From Rhizobium subbaraonis (lineage in GTDB: Bacteria > Pseudomonadota > Alphaproteobacteria > Rhizobiales > Rhizobiaceae), in NCBI RefSeq assembly GCF_900220975.1, contig NZ_OBQD01000031.1:1-45275 (forward strand): 45,275 nucleotides of DNA, read 5' to 3'. Positions 1 to 8,800 of the stretch are shown here, one piece after another. How positions within the stretch are numbered: the stretch's first letter is position 1; each line of letters starts with the position of its first letter. Made by a program: the position numbers and the translations under genes. The notes below the pieces were generated by a model. The model was given only the letters and a program-made list of their open reading frames with translations. It was not told the origin of the DNA and did no database searches.

Positions 1-2
1 AC

Positions 3-353
3 GACCAGGACATCGCCTTCGCGCAATTCGCCGAGGCATGCCTTCAGACCCGGCCGGTCATCACGCGCTCCGGAAGCGCGATCCTGATGGAGATGGCGCT
101 CATCGACCCCGGCCGCGAGCAGGGCATCGCGCTGCAAGGCAACCGACTGGCGCTCGTCACTACTCGATACCCGCATGTAACCGATCAACATGTGCGACAA
201 ACCTCAAATCAGGTGTTGCCGCACAGCCTAACATTCCGACAGGGTTTGTCGCGCAAAAAATGGCCCTATTGCGTGGCCAGTTTGCCCCGCGATCACGGTG
301 AGCGGAAATCATGTGTTTCCCGTCACCTGCAAAATGCCCTTAGCGTGTATTAA
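3..353 (+). pseudogene. 3' end of an unidentified gene, probably broken
   Basis: An open frame enters from the left edge and runs to a TAA at 351-353. The first 55 or so codons (start DQDIAFAQFAEACLQ) have the GC-rich third positions of the accessory genes here. After about base 165 the composition changes, the translation becomes low-complexity nonsense, and the repeat motifs at 191-255 lie inside the frame. I read this as the end of a real gene whose natural C-terminus has been replaced. I do not recognise the family. It could also be an intact, poorly conserved protein tail. Confidence 0.3.
191..255. repeat. Three copies of a 13-bp motif, one direct and two inverted
   Basis: The motif TGTGCGACAAACC lies at 191-203. 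It recurs inverted at 243-255 with 12 of 13 bases matching, and as a looser inverted copy at 212-225 (one inserted base, one or two changes). The stretch sits at the point where the coding frame from the left edge loses coding character. Such arrays serve as operators or as resolvase/recombinase binding sites. No matching recombinase gene is in the window, so the role is unassigned. Confidence 0.4.
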
Positions 354-884
354 TGTAGAAATGACCACAGAGCCCCGGATACGGCATCAGATGCGGCAAG
401 GCGGAATTTCGCGGAGAGCTTCGGTCGCCTCGCGGAGCAAACAATCAGTCGCAATTTCAATGTCCAGCCAACACTGAAGATTCGGCCCGGCTACAGGTTC
501 AACGTTCTTGTAGATCAGGACATCATATTCCCAGGGACATACCGAACCTAGACTTCGACGGTCGGCAAGCCGTGCGTGGTCCATGGCCGGAAGTGGAAGG
601 ACCGTTCCCTTATGCGAGTTCAGACATTCACGGCGACTATCAAAATGCGCCGCGCCTCGGCAAGCGGCTGGACGCTTTAGCCGACCCGCTCCACGGCCAG
701 CGTCGCCGCTGAAAACGACCTGATTAGCGTCTTCACAAAACCGTTGGGTCGAGCAAAACGTCCCAAACGCTGCGCTCAAGGATCACCTATCGACAATCAG
801 TAAATCAAGAGCCGAAGCGTTCGCTGATTTTAGGGGCGGGCGAACGGGTCGGTGGTTCGAATCCTGTCAAGGCGATCGATGATT
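354..884. other. Gene-poor stretch with a possible gene remnant
   Basis: No convincing gene is seen. A minus-strand frame at 387-779 has a C-terminal part that looks protein-like (PWEYDVLIYKNVEP, then WLDIEIATDCLLREATEAL). Its N-terminal half is low-complexity and no start is supported, so it is at best a decayed remnant. A 13-bp direct repeat with one mismatch (TCGCTGATTTTAG at 821-833, TCGATGATTTTAG at 876-888) brackets the interval just before the Fic stop codon and could mark an old insertion junction. Confidence 0.35.
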
Positions 885-2477
885 TTAGAGTTCCTTACTC
901 ATCGACCAAGAGGTGCGCTCGGCGATGAATTCCGCGAACGGTTTGACGTTCATATGGACGCTCGCCTGTTCGAGGCCGGCCAAATAAGTTGACCGATCCT
1001 CAACCCTAACCACTGCCCATGGAAAACCACCCGAGGCGAACATGGCATTCATCAGGAAGCGCGCCATCCGTCCGTTGCCGTCAGGATAGGGATGAACATA
1101 GCCTATCAACCAATGGCCAAGGACTGCCCTAACCGCCGGCTCGCTTTCCTTCTCCAGTAGATCGAACAGGGTCTCCATTCCATCCGGAACTGCTTCGGAA
1201 CGCGGTGGTACATGCCATGATCCGCGGAGATATACAGGGTGGTTTCGATAGCCCGCGAGGGCGCTGGGTTTCAGGATACCTGCGGCTACGGAGGGACCGA
1301 ACAGTTCGCGGTACCAATCCCTATGTTGCTTACGGATAACGGCTCCAGCCGGTGCACCGCGGAGAATCTCCGCAACAGATTCCTTCACGCTCTGAAATGC
1401 CTGCCAATAACCGCGTGCTGCCAGGGCGTCCCGGTTTTGCCTATCCTGCTGATCCACATCCGGATCCCACGTACCAGCGCGCACGCGATCAATGAGTTCC
1501 GGAGTAACGCTGTACCCTTCGATCGAAAGTGAATGGTATGCGTCGTTCTTGTATATGTCCTCGACCGATTTCATGAAAGCGACGGTGTCCGAGGGAAGTC
1601 CGGGTGCAGCAGGAAAAACATCGAGGACCGCCTGACGCTGGCTTTCCCATATAGCATTGAGACGCGCCACAATGGGAGATCCACCGACAGCTAAGGTGGA
1701 TACTCGCTGGTTTTGATCGAACGGGTCGGTCTCTCTAACGTCGTACATCGCGCCTTTCATCGTTTTCAAGATATCGTCGGCGAACTCGCCTTTTCCTATG
1801 CGCCGAAACGCCCCGGCCAGACGGCCTGCCACGGCCGAATGCCCTCCGTCGAGTAATCGACCGAGGACACCCGGCACATCGCGCATGGAGTTCAGCACGA
1901 TCTGGGCTTCGATAGGTGATCTTTTGAAAAACGCTTCAGCAACTTTTACCAGGGCGGCGTCCGCAGTATAGAACCTCAATCCGTTTTTCTCGACAAGATC
2001 CTCGCGCGGTGGCATTTGCTTGGTCTTGAGATCGTAGATGGATGTGCCAAAAAGCAGTGATAAATTGTTGCCCATTGCCTTTGGGCTGTTGACAATCACC
2101 TGGGGCGGAATCGCAGTTGCTTCTGCGTGGAGTAGCATCGATTGTTCCGGTGACAGATGCCATTCCCGTCCAAAGCGGTCGTTGCAGTAGAGGGAGCAGA
2201 ACTCCCAGAATGAAGCGTACCAAAGGGTTGTGTCGCCGTCTTGGGACTGGGGTCCCGTTGACATTTGCCATCCGCGGATGACTTCTTGGAGAAATCCGCT
2301 CCGTGTAAGGCGCTCTCGGTGTAGTCGGCTGAACTCGTCGGACTTGAATATTCGACGCCCGCCATCCTGCAATGTTTTGAGGGCTTGCAGGGCGTCAGCC
2401 AACTTTTCATTTGGTGTAGCCATTTTGGTTCTCACGACCTCGGTGTTCTTGCGCAAACTCACAATGCCGCGTCTCAT
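885..2477 (-). CDS. Fic-domain protein with AbiEi-like N-terminal domain
   Basis: The protein is 530 residues. The C-terminal third has the Fic motif HPYPDGNGRMAR at about residues 462-473, the catalytic loop of Fic enzymes, which usually transfer AMP from ATP to a target hydroxyl. SLSIEG at about 316-321 fits the inhibitory-helix motif (S/T)xxxE(G/N), here N-terminal to the Fic core and so a self-inhibited class II layout. Residues 20-240 resemble an AbiEi-type antitoxin: a winged-helix start with GGRRIFKSDEF, then a longer alpha/beta region. That suggests DNA binding and autoregulation. The start is uncertain: the long form begins at 2477, while an ATG at 2423 (MATPNEKL) would remove 18 residues; neither has a strong ribosome site. 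Base composition is less GC-rich than the neighbours, suggesting separate acquisition. The Fic assignment is firm and the AbiEi assignment is by eye. Confidence 0.85.
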   Translation of the reverse strand: MRRGIVSLRKNTEVVRTKMATPNEKLADALQALKTLQDGGRRIFKSDEFSRLHRERLTRSGFLQEVIRGWQMSTGPQSQDGDTTLWYASFWEFCSLYCNDRFGREWHLSPEQSMLLHAEATAIPPQVIVNSPKAMGNNLSLLFGTSIYDLKTKQMPPREDLVEKNGLRFYTADAALVKVAEAFFKRSPIEAQIVLNSMRDVPGVLGRLLDGGHSAVAGRLAGAFRRIGKGEFADDILKTMKGAMYDVRETDPFDQNQRVSTLAVGGSPIVARLNAIWESQRQAVLDVFPAAPGLPSDTVAFMKSVEDIYKNDAYHSLSIEGYSVTPELIDRVRAGTWDPDVDQQDRQNRDALAARGYWQAFQSVKESVAEILRGAPAGAVIRKQHRDWYRELFGPSVAAGILKPSALAGYRNHPVYLRGSWHVPPRSEAVPDGMETLFDLLEKESEPAVRAVLGHWLIGYVHPYPDGNGRMARFLMNAMFASGGFPWAVVRVEDRSTYLAGLEQASVHMNVKPFAEFIAERTSWSMSKEL

Positions 2478-2500
2478 AAGGCAATGCCTGCATCATTGCA

Positions 2501-2620
2501 CGTTTTTGATGTCGTTTATATGCGCGTTTTGAACGTCGACTCAATACACGTTCAAGGTGATGATTTAATAAACGTTTTTGATGATGAGTCATAACACGTC
2601 TTTGGTGTCGTGACTCATCA
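2501..2620. repeat. Five tandem 24-bp direct repeats (iteron-like operator)
   Basis: Copies start at 2501, 2525, 2549, 2573 and 2597, an exact 24-bp period with no spacers. The consensus starts CGTTTTTGATGTCGACTCAT and ends AACA. All five begin with CGT, and the middle GATGTCG/GATGATG block is well kept. The array lies directly upstream of the leftward Fic gene and overlaps its candidate promoter. The likely role is an operator bound by the gene's own AbiEi-like winged helix. A replication-iteron role is less likely because no replication initiator gene is nearby. Confidence 0.85.
2515..2544 (-). promoter_or_regulatory. Candidate sigma70 promoter of the Fic gene
   Basis: Read on the minus strand, TTGAGT (2544-2539) and TATAAA (2520-2515) are separated by 18 bp. 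The start codon at 2477 is about 40 bases past the -10 element. Both elements lie inside the 24-bp repeats, so protein bound there would block RNA polymerase. Confidence 0.45.
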
Positions 2621-2679
2621 CAGCATTTCGTGTCGAGCTAAGCAGCCTGCATCAAGATGCAAAGGTGAGTTGGTGGTGA

Positions 2680-2946
2680 TTGGATTCTTACGGCAGGATC
2701 GAACATCGGCGAGCTATCCGCCGCCGTTGGCGGGCAGATGCTAGGCGGCTTGCCGCAACGGACCCGGTTGGTGCCTATTACGAGGCGCAGCGAAGAGCCG
2801 CCCGCAGCCGAGCGCAAGGTAATGTCGGTGAATACTGGCATTGGGCCAAGGTTGCCAGCGAAGTCGCCCGCATCGAACCGCATGCCGAGATGGACTTCGA
2901 GGTCGTCAAGGCGATTGCCGATCAGGAAAGCGCCGGTCGCCGCTAA
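2680..2946 (+). CDS. Small basic conserved-type protein, function unknown
   Basis: This 88-residue product is rich in Arg and Ala, with no membrane segment or signal peptide. It is probably helical throughout (RRRWRADARRLAATDP, then EYWHWAKVASEVARIEP). The start is TTG at 2680, with AAGGTGAG at 2661-2668 about 11 bases upstream as the likely ribosome site. Codon use matches the GC-rich accessory genes. It is the first plus-strand gene of the accessory block. I do not recognise a named family and infer no function beyond plasmid-borne accessory protein. Confidence 0.6.
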   Translation: MDSYGRIEHRRAIRRRWRADARRLAATDPVGAYYEAQRRAARSRAQGNVGEYWHWAKVASEVARIEPHAEMDFEVVKAIADQESAGRR

Positions 2947-3230
2947 ACACCTGCATGGCGCGTGATGGAAAGAACGCCGGGTCGTGGCTGTCGCTGCGGA
3001 ACCGGTGAAAGATCTGTGCCGGAAAAACCGCCTGGCCCTCCGAAGCAAACCAACCCCGCTCTTTATGGATGGCGTCCTGGACCAGGTCCGGATCTCCGTC
3101 GATCAACCCGTTGAGGGTCGGCTAGCAAGCTGCCGCCGCTCGGCTTCGCCTTCGCGGTGATCGCGACCGTCCCCGGTCCTTCGAGGAGCCATCGAGCGGG
3201 ATCGGCCCGCTCCGGACGGAGGTTTCTCAC

Positions 3231-3413
3231 ATGGCACAGGATCTTGCACTCGCTCAACGCCACGCATTCGCACTTGCCCGCACTCTGATGGTCCCGGTCA
3301 CGCTCTTCAGGTCCGGAAACGAGTTTGGCGTTCTCCCGAGCGACGAACTCGATGACGGCGAGGTCGAGACCATCGCCGAATTCGATCCCTTCGAATACGG
3401 GCCGGCTCATTGA
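3231..3413 (+). CDS. Small acidic hypothetical protein
   Basis: The product is 60 residues, with a helical N-terminal half (MAQDLALAQRHAFALARTLM) and a short acidic beta-like C-terminal half (GNEFGVLPSDELDDGEVE). The ATG has a clear GGAGG about 8 bases upstream, which supports translation. The compact pattern resembles small conserved proteins common near antirestriction and TOPRIM genes on rhizobial plasmids. No catalytic motif is visible and no function is assigned. Confidence 0.65.
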   Translation: MAQDLALAQRHAFALARTLMVPVTLFRSGNEFGVLPSDELDDGEVETIAEFDPFEYGPAH

Positions 3414-3492
3414 GCCGGCTTTCCCCTTTTTAGGTGCCGCTTGCGAGCGGCAGGCGGCAAGGGAAGCTTCGCCGCGGCTGGCACGGCCAGCT

Positions 3493-3520
3493 CGGCAAGG
3501 TGCAGATCTGCACCTTGCCG
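3493..3520. promoter_or_regulatory. 28-bp perfect palindrome with TraR-box-like core
   Basis: Bases 3493-3520 read identically on both strands. The core GTGCAGATCTGCAC at 3500-3513 equals the core of the known Agrobacterium tra box (ATGTGCAGATCTGCACAT). It lies about 115 bp upstream of the TOPRIM-gene start. A TraR dimer could bind here if this element's TraR shares the Agrobacterium specificity. No strong -10 hexamer stands at the expected distance on either strand, so a repressor site or RNA hairpin remains possible. Confidence 0.55.
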
Positions 3521-3632
3521 GCCGCGCCCTTGCCCCCTTTGCTCTTCGCGGGCCGCCGGAAAGGGGTCCCGCAAACTGCGGGGAGAAAGGAAACGGACAA
3601 GAAGGGCGGACGTGCGAGCGCCGACAGAAAGC

Positions 3633-4592
3633 ATGGAGAAAAAAGAACTGGAAGACTTGCGGGACCGTGTTCTCTGCGGCGTCGTGTTGGAGCAGTCCGG
3701 CTTTGCGGTCGACGTGAAGGAGAGCACCCGCAAGGCGGTCAAATATCGGCGCGGTGCGGAAATCGTCATCGTCATCCATGACGGGCGGGGTTGGTTCGAT
3801 CCCCTGTCCGACGCGAAAGGCGACGTCTTCAGTCTCGCCGCGCATCTCGAAGGAGTGTCCTTCGTCGAAGCGCTCGACCAGGTCGCCGCATTGGTCGATT
3901 TTGTCGCCAAAGAGCCGGTGTGGACCCGAAAAGCTCGAGATCCCGTTCCGGCCGCGACCATCCCCGAGCGGTGGGCAAAACGCCGCAAGCCTTGGCGAGG
4001 GTCGATGACGTGGCGCTATCTGCGTGCTGAACGCTGCCTGCCGGAGACCATCATCCGTGCCGCCCTCCAAAGCGATGTGCTGCGGGAAGGTCCCTACGGC
4101 AGCATGTGGGCCGCCCATGTTGATGCCGATGGCGGCGTCACCGGCTGGGAGGAGCGCGGCCCCGACTGGCGTGGCTTCTCGACAGGAGGGTCAAAGGTTC
4201 TGTTCCGGTTCGGCGCCCTCGACGCCTCACGCCTCTGCGTCACCGAGGCGGCGATCGACGCCATGAGCCTGGCCGCGTTCGAAGGAATGCGAGAGGGAAG
4301 CCTCTATCTCAGCACAGGCGGGGGATGGTCGCCGACGACAGAAGCCGCGGTTCGCGTGCTCGCCGCGCGCCCCGGCGCGCAGCTCGTCGCCGCCACGGAT
4401 GCCAACAGTCAGGGCGAGGCCTTTGCCGGCCGCCTGCGCGACATCGCAGAAGATGCCGGCTGCGACTGGTTCCGCCTGACGCCGCCGGCTGAGGACTGGA
4501 ACGACGCATTGCAGGAGAGAAAAGGAGAAGAAAAGGAAAGAAGGGTGGGTAGGGGAGGCCTGCCGCATGCCCGCCGGCCGCGTCAAGGGTGA
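3633..4592 (+). CDS. DUF3991/TOPRIM-domain protein (primase-like)
   Basis: From the ATG at 3633 the protein is 319 residues. The frame extends further upstream, but that part is non-coding in character and holds the palindrome. The N-terminal part (KYRRGAEIVIVIHDGRGWFD, then DVFSLAAHLEG) matches the DUF3991 pattern found in plasmid TraC-type primases. The C-terminal part has TOPRIM acidic motifs: the Glu of LCVTEAAIDAMSLAAFE at about 206 and the Asp of AATDANSQGEAFAGRL at about 255. TOPRIM folds coordinate Mg2+ for nucleotidyl transfer. No primase zinc finger is seen, so priming on entering single-stranded DNA is an inference. The stop codon lies within a nested inverted repeat. Confidence 0.8.
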   Translation: MEKKELEDLRDRVLCGVVLEQSGFAVDVKESTRKAVKYRRGAEIVIVIHDGRGWFDPLSDAKGDVFSLAAHLEGVSFVEALDQVAALVDFVAKEPVWTRKARDPVPAATIPERWAKRRKPWRGSMTWRYLRAERCLPETIIRAALQSDVLREGPYGSMWAAHVDADGGVTGWEERGPDWRGFSTGGSKVLFRFGALDASRLCVTEAAIDAMSLAAFEGMREGSLYLSTGGGWSPTTEAAVRVLAARPGAQLVAATDANSQGEAFAGRLRDIAEDAGCDWFRLTPPAEDWNDALQERKGEEKERRVGRGGLPHARRPRQG

Positions 4593-4622
4593 AGCTTCGC
4601 CCGGCTGAAGCCGGCCCTTGAC
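4582..4622. terminator. Nested inverted repeat across the TOPRIM-gene stop codon
   Basis: GTCAAGGG (4582-4589) pairs with CCCTTGAC (4615-4622). Between them are the palindrome GAAGCTTC and the hairpin CCGGCTGAAGCCGG (4601-4614). The gene's TGA is at 4590-4592, inside the structure. No T-run follows, so this is at most an inefficient or Rho-assisted terminator, or an RNA processing/stability element. Confidence 0.4.
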
Positions 4623-4737
4623 CCGACCGGACGGAGAGGCGGCCGCGGGGGAGGGGTCAGGAAGGGCTGAAGAGAAGATGGAGTCATCGCCAAGATGAGC
4701 CGCGCTTCAGCCCGACGAGGCTGAAAGGAGCCCGCTC

Positions 4738-5340
4738 ATGAACCTCTCTCCCATCCGTAAAGTCTATCAGGGCATCGCCGATCGCCGCCAGATGTTCCGC
4801 ATGTTCGACCGTCATGCGCAGCGCCCGAACCGATGGGAGTGCGACGACAGTGCGCTTTATCGCGGCGAATGGTTCGAGATCGGGGAGGCTTGCCACGATT
4901 ACATGTTCGAGATCCTGCCGCCCCTCTGGATGCGGGGTGAGATGTTCGCGATGCGCGAATTCCTCACCGGCTCGATCACCAGCATCTTTTTCACGCTGTC
5001 GATCGACGGGCGAATCCGGCACTTCCACGGTTATTGCGACCTCGCCGACAAGGGCTCGCCCCAGCGCATGCGCACGGCGATCATCGAGCGTGAATCCCGT
5101 CCTGTCCGGGCGATGACGCGCGAGGAGCGTCTGGAGCACATCTGGAGCAGCACGGCTGACGACTATCGCGGCTATGCCGGCGAGCGTTGGCCAGAGGATG
5201 ATCGTGGCAAGCGCACGGTGATGTTCTTCGCCAGACCAGGCGGCACCACGCTCAAGGTGCTGGAGGATCTGACCGACGCGGAGGTCGCGGCGAAGCTGCC
5301 GGTCCATCTGCGTTACCTGCCCGACGCGATCGCAGCGTGA
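4738..5340 (+). CDS. DUF1419 domain protein
   Basis: This 200-residue soluble protein has the DUF1419 pattern as I recall it: MREFLTGSITSIFFTL, then IRHFHGYCDLADKGSPQRM, then MTREERLEHIWSSTADDYRG. Length is normal for the family and no catalytic site is defined. The ATG at 4738 has AGGAG about 9 bases upstream. It is followed closely by the DUF3085 gene and precedes the large methyltransferase-helicase, a combination common on rhizobial plasmids. The biochemical role is unknown. Confidence 0.8.
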   Translation: MNLSPIRKVYQGIADRRQMFRMFDRHAQRPNRWECDDSALYRGEWFEIGEACHDYMFEILPPLWMRGEMFAMREFLTGSITSIFFTLSIDGRIRHFHGYCDLADKGSPQRMRTAIIERESRPVRAMTREERLEHIWSSTADDYRGYAGERWPEDDRGKRTVMFFARPGGTTLKVLEDLTDAEVAAKLPVHLRYLPDAIAA

Positions 5341-5351
5341 GGGAGAGCGGC

Positions 5352-5750
5352 ATGTTCACCTTCTCCCTCACCGACATCGGCGCTGTGCTCGCCCGCGGTC
5401 GGGCCGACGCGGCCGCAAACGGCGGATTTCGCCTTCCGTATCAGGGAATATCCCCTGAAGCCGAGGCCAGAGCCGGCCTGTGGCTGGTCGGTGACGAGAG
5501 CGTATATGTTCTCTCGAACGGGCAACTCGCCGAGGGACAGCGTCCGCTCGTCATCTATGCCGAGGAGTGCGATCCGAAGACCAATCCGGATTACTGGCAT
5601 TACAAGCGACGATATTTCGGTGGCGATGACGGGGTCGAATTCATCGACGCCGTCGAACTCGAAAAGCTCGTCCCGGCTCAGCCCGACGCGACGCATCTGC
5701 AGATCGTGATGGACGACGCGTCCATATCCATCAGCCTGATCCGCCGCTGA
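5352..5750 (+). CDS. DUF3085 domain protein
   Basis: From the ATG at 5352 the product is 132 residues; a GTG at 5337 would add five and overlap the upstream stop. GAGGGAGAG just ahead of the ATG favours the shorter form. Features include GLWLVGDESVYVLSNG, AEECDPKTNPDYWHYKRRYF and a C-terminal DATHLQIVMDD, which match DUF3085 as I recall it. There is no signal peptide or membrane helix. It sits about 11 bases after the DUF1419 gene, so the two are probably cotranscribed. Function unknown. Confidence 0.78.
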   Translation: MFTFSLTDIGAVLARGRADAAANGGFRLPYQGISPEAEARAGLWLVGDESVYVLSNGQLAEGQRPLVIYAEECDPKTNPDYWHYKRRYFGGDDGVEFIDAVELEKLVPAQPDATHLQIVMDDASISISLIRR

Positions 5751-5751
5751 C

Positions 5752-5765
5752 GCGGCGTTTGCCGC
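5752..5765 (+). terminator. Short hairpin after the DUF3085 gene
   Basis: GCGGC-GTTT-GCCGC forms a five-base-pair stem starting just after the TGA. No T-run follows, so it is a weak terminator candidate or a processing hairpin before the large methyltransferase-helicase gene. Confidence 0.3.
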
Positions 5766-5855
5766 ACCCTTCCAACAACTTCGCGACCGCCCCGCCCAGA
5801 GGCTCATCTCCAGCGGAACGATGGCGCTCGCCACTTTTCCAAGGAGAGCATTTTC

Positions 5856-8800
5856 ATGTCCAACGATCCATTTTCGCTTGATCCGTCTGGCACCCTCGAC
5901 ATGTTCGGGAATACAGCCCTGTCGTCCGGGCTCGGCCTTGGCGTCACGGCCTTCGGTGATTTTGCACCCGAGACGGCCCCCGAACCTGCGAATGACGACG
6001 ATCCCGATCCGACGCCGCCGGCGCCCGCACCGGCGCTGCCGATCGCGCTGCCCCAGAGGTCAGCACCACGCCGGCAGGGCGACCGTGCAAACTTCTATTT
6101 CGATGTCGGCGAGGATCGCGGCCTTGCTGCGTCCTGGAAGGAACGCGCCAGATTGAACGTGGCGGCCATTTTGACCGCGAACGAGATCGAGCGGCACAAC
6201 ATTCCGGTCACGCGCGAGCATCAGAAGCGATTGATCCGCTTCACCGGCTTCGGCGCCTCCGAGCTGGCCAACGGCATGTTTCGCCGTCCGGGTGAAGTAG
6301 AGTTTCGGGACAGCTGGGACGATCTCGCCCGTTCGCTCGAAAGTGCCGTCTCGGAGAGCGACTATTCCAGCCTGTCGCGTTGCACGCAGTATGCGCATTT
6401 CACGCCGGAGCTCATCGTTCGCGCGATCTGGTCCGGATTGCTGCGCTTGGGCTGGCGCGGTGGTCGCGTGCTGGAACCGGGCATCGGCACGGGCCTGTTT
6501 CCGGCGCTGATGCCGAGGGTGTATCGCGACAACAGCTATGTCACCGGCGTCGAGCTCGATCCGCTCACGGCGCGCATCGTGCGGCTGCTTCAACCGAAAG
6601 CGCGGATTATCGAAGGGGATTTCGCGCGAACCGATCTCTCGCCGATCTACGATCTCGCCATCGGCAATCCACCGTTTTCCGATCGCACCGTGCGCTCCGA
6701 CCGGCAATATCGCTCGCTTGGTCTCAGGCTGCATGATTATTTCATTGCCCGGTCGATCGACCTTTTGAAGCCCGGCGCCTTTGCGGCCTTCGTCACCAGT
6801 TCCGGCACGATGGACAAGGCCGACGCGACAGCCAGGGAGCATATCGCCAGGTCCGCCGACCTGATCGCGGCCATCCGCCTGCCCGAAGGCAGCTTCCGCC
6901 GGGACGCCGGTACGAACGTCGTGGTCGACATCCTGTTTTTCCGCAAGCGCAAGGTCGCCGAGCCGGAGGGCGACCTGTCGTGGCTCGATCTGGAGGAAGT
7001 ACGTCCGGCGACAGAGGACGAAGGCGCTATCCGCGTCAATCGCTGGTTCGCCGAACATCCCGGCTTCGTGCTCGGCGCCCACGCGCTGACGTCAGGCCCC
7101 TTCGGCGAGACTTATACCTGCCGCGCTCGCGCCGGCGTCGAGCTCGAAACGGCACTGAAGGCCGTCATCTCTCTCCTTCCGGAAGACCTTTACGACGGCG
7201 AGCCGACCAAGATCGACATCGACCTGGAGGAGGAGCTCGGGGAGATCGTTGATCTTCGGCCCAGAAACGAGAAGGTTCGTGAAGGCAGCTTCTTCATCGA
7301 CACCAGGCACGGCCTGATGCAGATGGTCGACGGTTCGCCGGTCCAGATCAAGGTGCGCAAGGGTCGCACTGGCGAAGGTCTGACGGAAAAGCACGTCCGC
7401 ATCATCAGCAAGCTGATCCCGGTTAGGGATGCGGTGCGCGAGGTGCTGAAAGCGCAGGAGCAGGACCATCCCTGGAGGGATATGCAGGTCCGCCTGCGCA
7501 TTGCCTGGTCGTCGTTCGTCCGCGACTTCGGTCCGATCAACCACACGACGGTTTCGATCTCGGAGGACGAGGAAACCGGCGAGGTCCGGGAAAGCCACCG
7601 CCGACCGAACCTTCAGCCCTTCCTCGACGATCCCGATTGCTGGCTGGTCGCTTCCATCGAGGACTACGACCTCGAAACGGATACGGCCAGACCGGGGCCG
7701 ATCTTTTCCGAACGGGTGATCTCGCCGCCTGCCGCGCCGGTTATCACCAGCGCCGCTGATGCACTGGCGGTCGTGCTCAACGAGCGCGGCCGCGTCGATG
7801 TCGACCACATCGCCGAGCTGCTGCACCGCGATCCGGAGGTGGTGATCGCCGACCTCGGCGAGGCCATCTTCCGCGATCCGACCGACGGTTCGTGGCAAAC
7901 GTCCGACGCCTACCTCTCCGGCCCGGTCCGCACCAAGCTTGCGGCCGCGGAGGCCGCCGCTGCGCTGGATCCTGCTTTCGAGCGTAATGTCGCGGCACTT
8001 CAGGAGGTTCAGCCGGCCGATCTGCGTCCGGCCGATATCACCGCACGCCTCGGTGCGCCGTGGATCCCGGCGTCCGATGTCGTCGCCTTCGTCAAGGAGA
8101 TAATGGGGACAGACATCCGCATCCATCATATGCCGGAGCTTGGATCATGGACGGTCGAGGCCCGGCAGCTTGGTTACACTGCCGCAGGCACCTCCGAATG
8201 GGGCACCAGCCGCCGCCATGCCGGCGAACTTCTGGCAGATGCGCTGAACAGCCGCGTGCCGCAGATCTTCGACACCTTCAAGGACGCCGACGGCGAGCGC
8301 CGGGTGCTGAATGTCGTCGACACGGAAGCGGCCCGCGACAAGCTGCAGCGGATGAAGGAGGCGTTCCAGAATTGGGTCTGGTCAGACCCTGATCGCACCG
8401 ACCGGTTGGCGCGGGTCTATAATGACCGCTTCAACAACATCGCGCCGCGCAAATTCGACGGCTCCCATCTGAATTTACCCGGCGCCTCTGGCGCCTTCGT
8501 TCTTTATGGGCATCAGAAACGCGGCATCTGGCGGATCATCTCCTCCGGCTCCACCTATCTCGCCCATGCCGTGGGTGCCGGCAAGACGATGACGATGGCA
8601 GCCGCCATCATGGAGCAGCGGAGGTTGGGCCTGATCGCCAAGGCGATGCTGGTCGTTCCCGGCCACTGCCTCGCACAGGCGGCACGCGAGTTCCTGGCGC
8701 TCTATCCCTCGGCGAACATCCTCGTCGCCGATGAGACCAACTTCACCAAAGACAAGCGTCAACGTTTCCTGTCGCGGGCTGCGACGGCTGTCTGGGATGC

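Noticed and set aside
387-779. 130-residue minus-strand protein
   Set aside because: The N-terminal half is low-complexity with no ribosome site; at best a remnant.
846-875. tRNA gene or tRNA 3' end used as attachment site
   Set aside because: GGTTCGAATCC looks like a T-loop, but the T-stem does not pair and no anticodon or acceptor arm precedes it.
2501-2620. CRISPR array
   Set aside because: The repeat period equals the repeat length, so there are no spacers, and no cas gene is near.
3441-3632. N-terminal extension of the TOPRIM protein
   Set aside because: It is low-complexity, spans the 28-bp palindrome and lacks the family pattern before MEKKELEDL.
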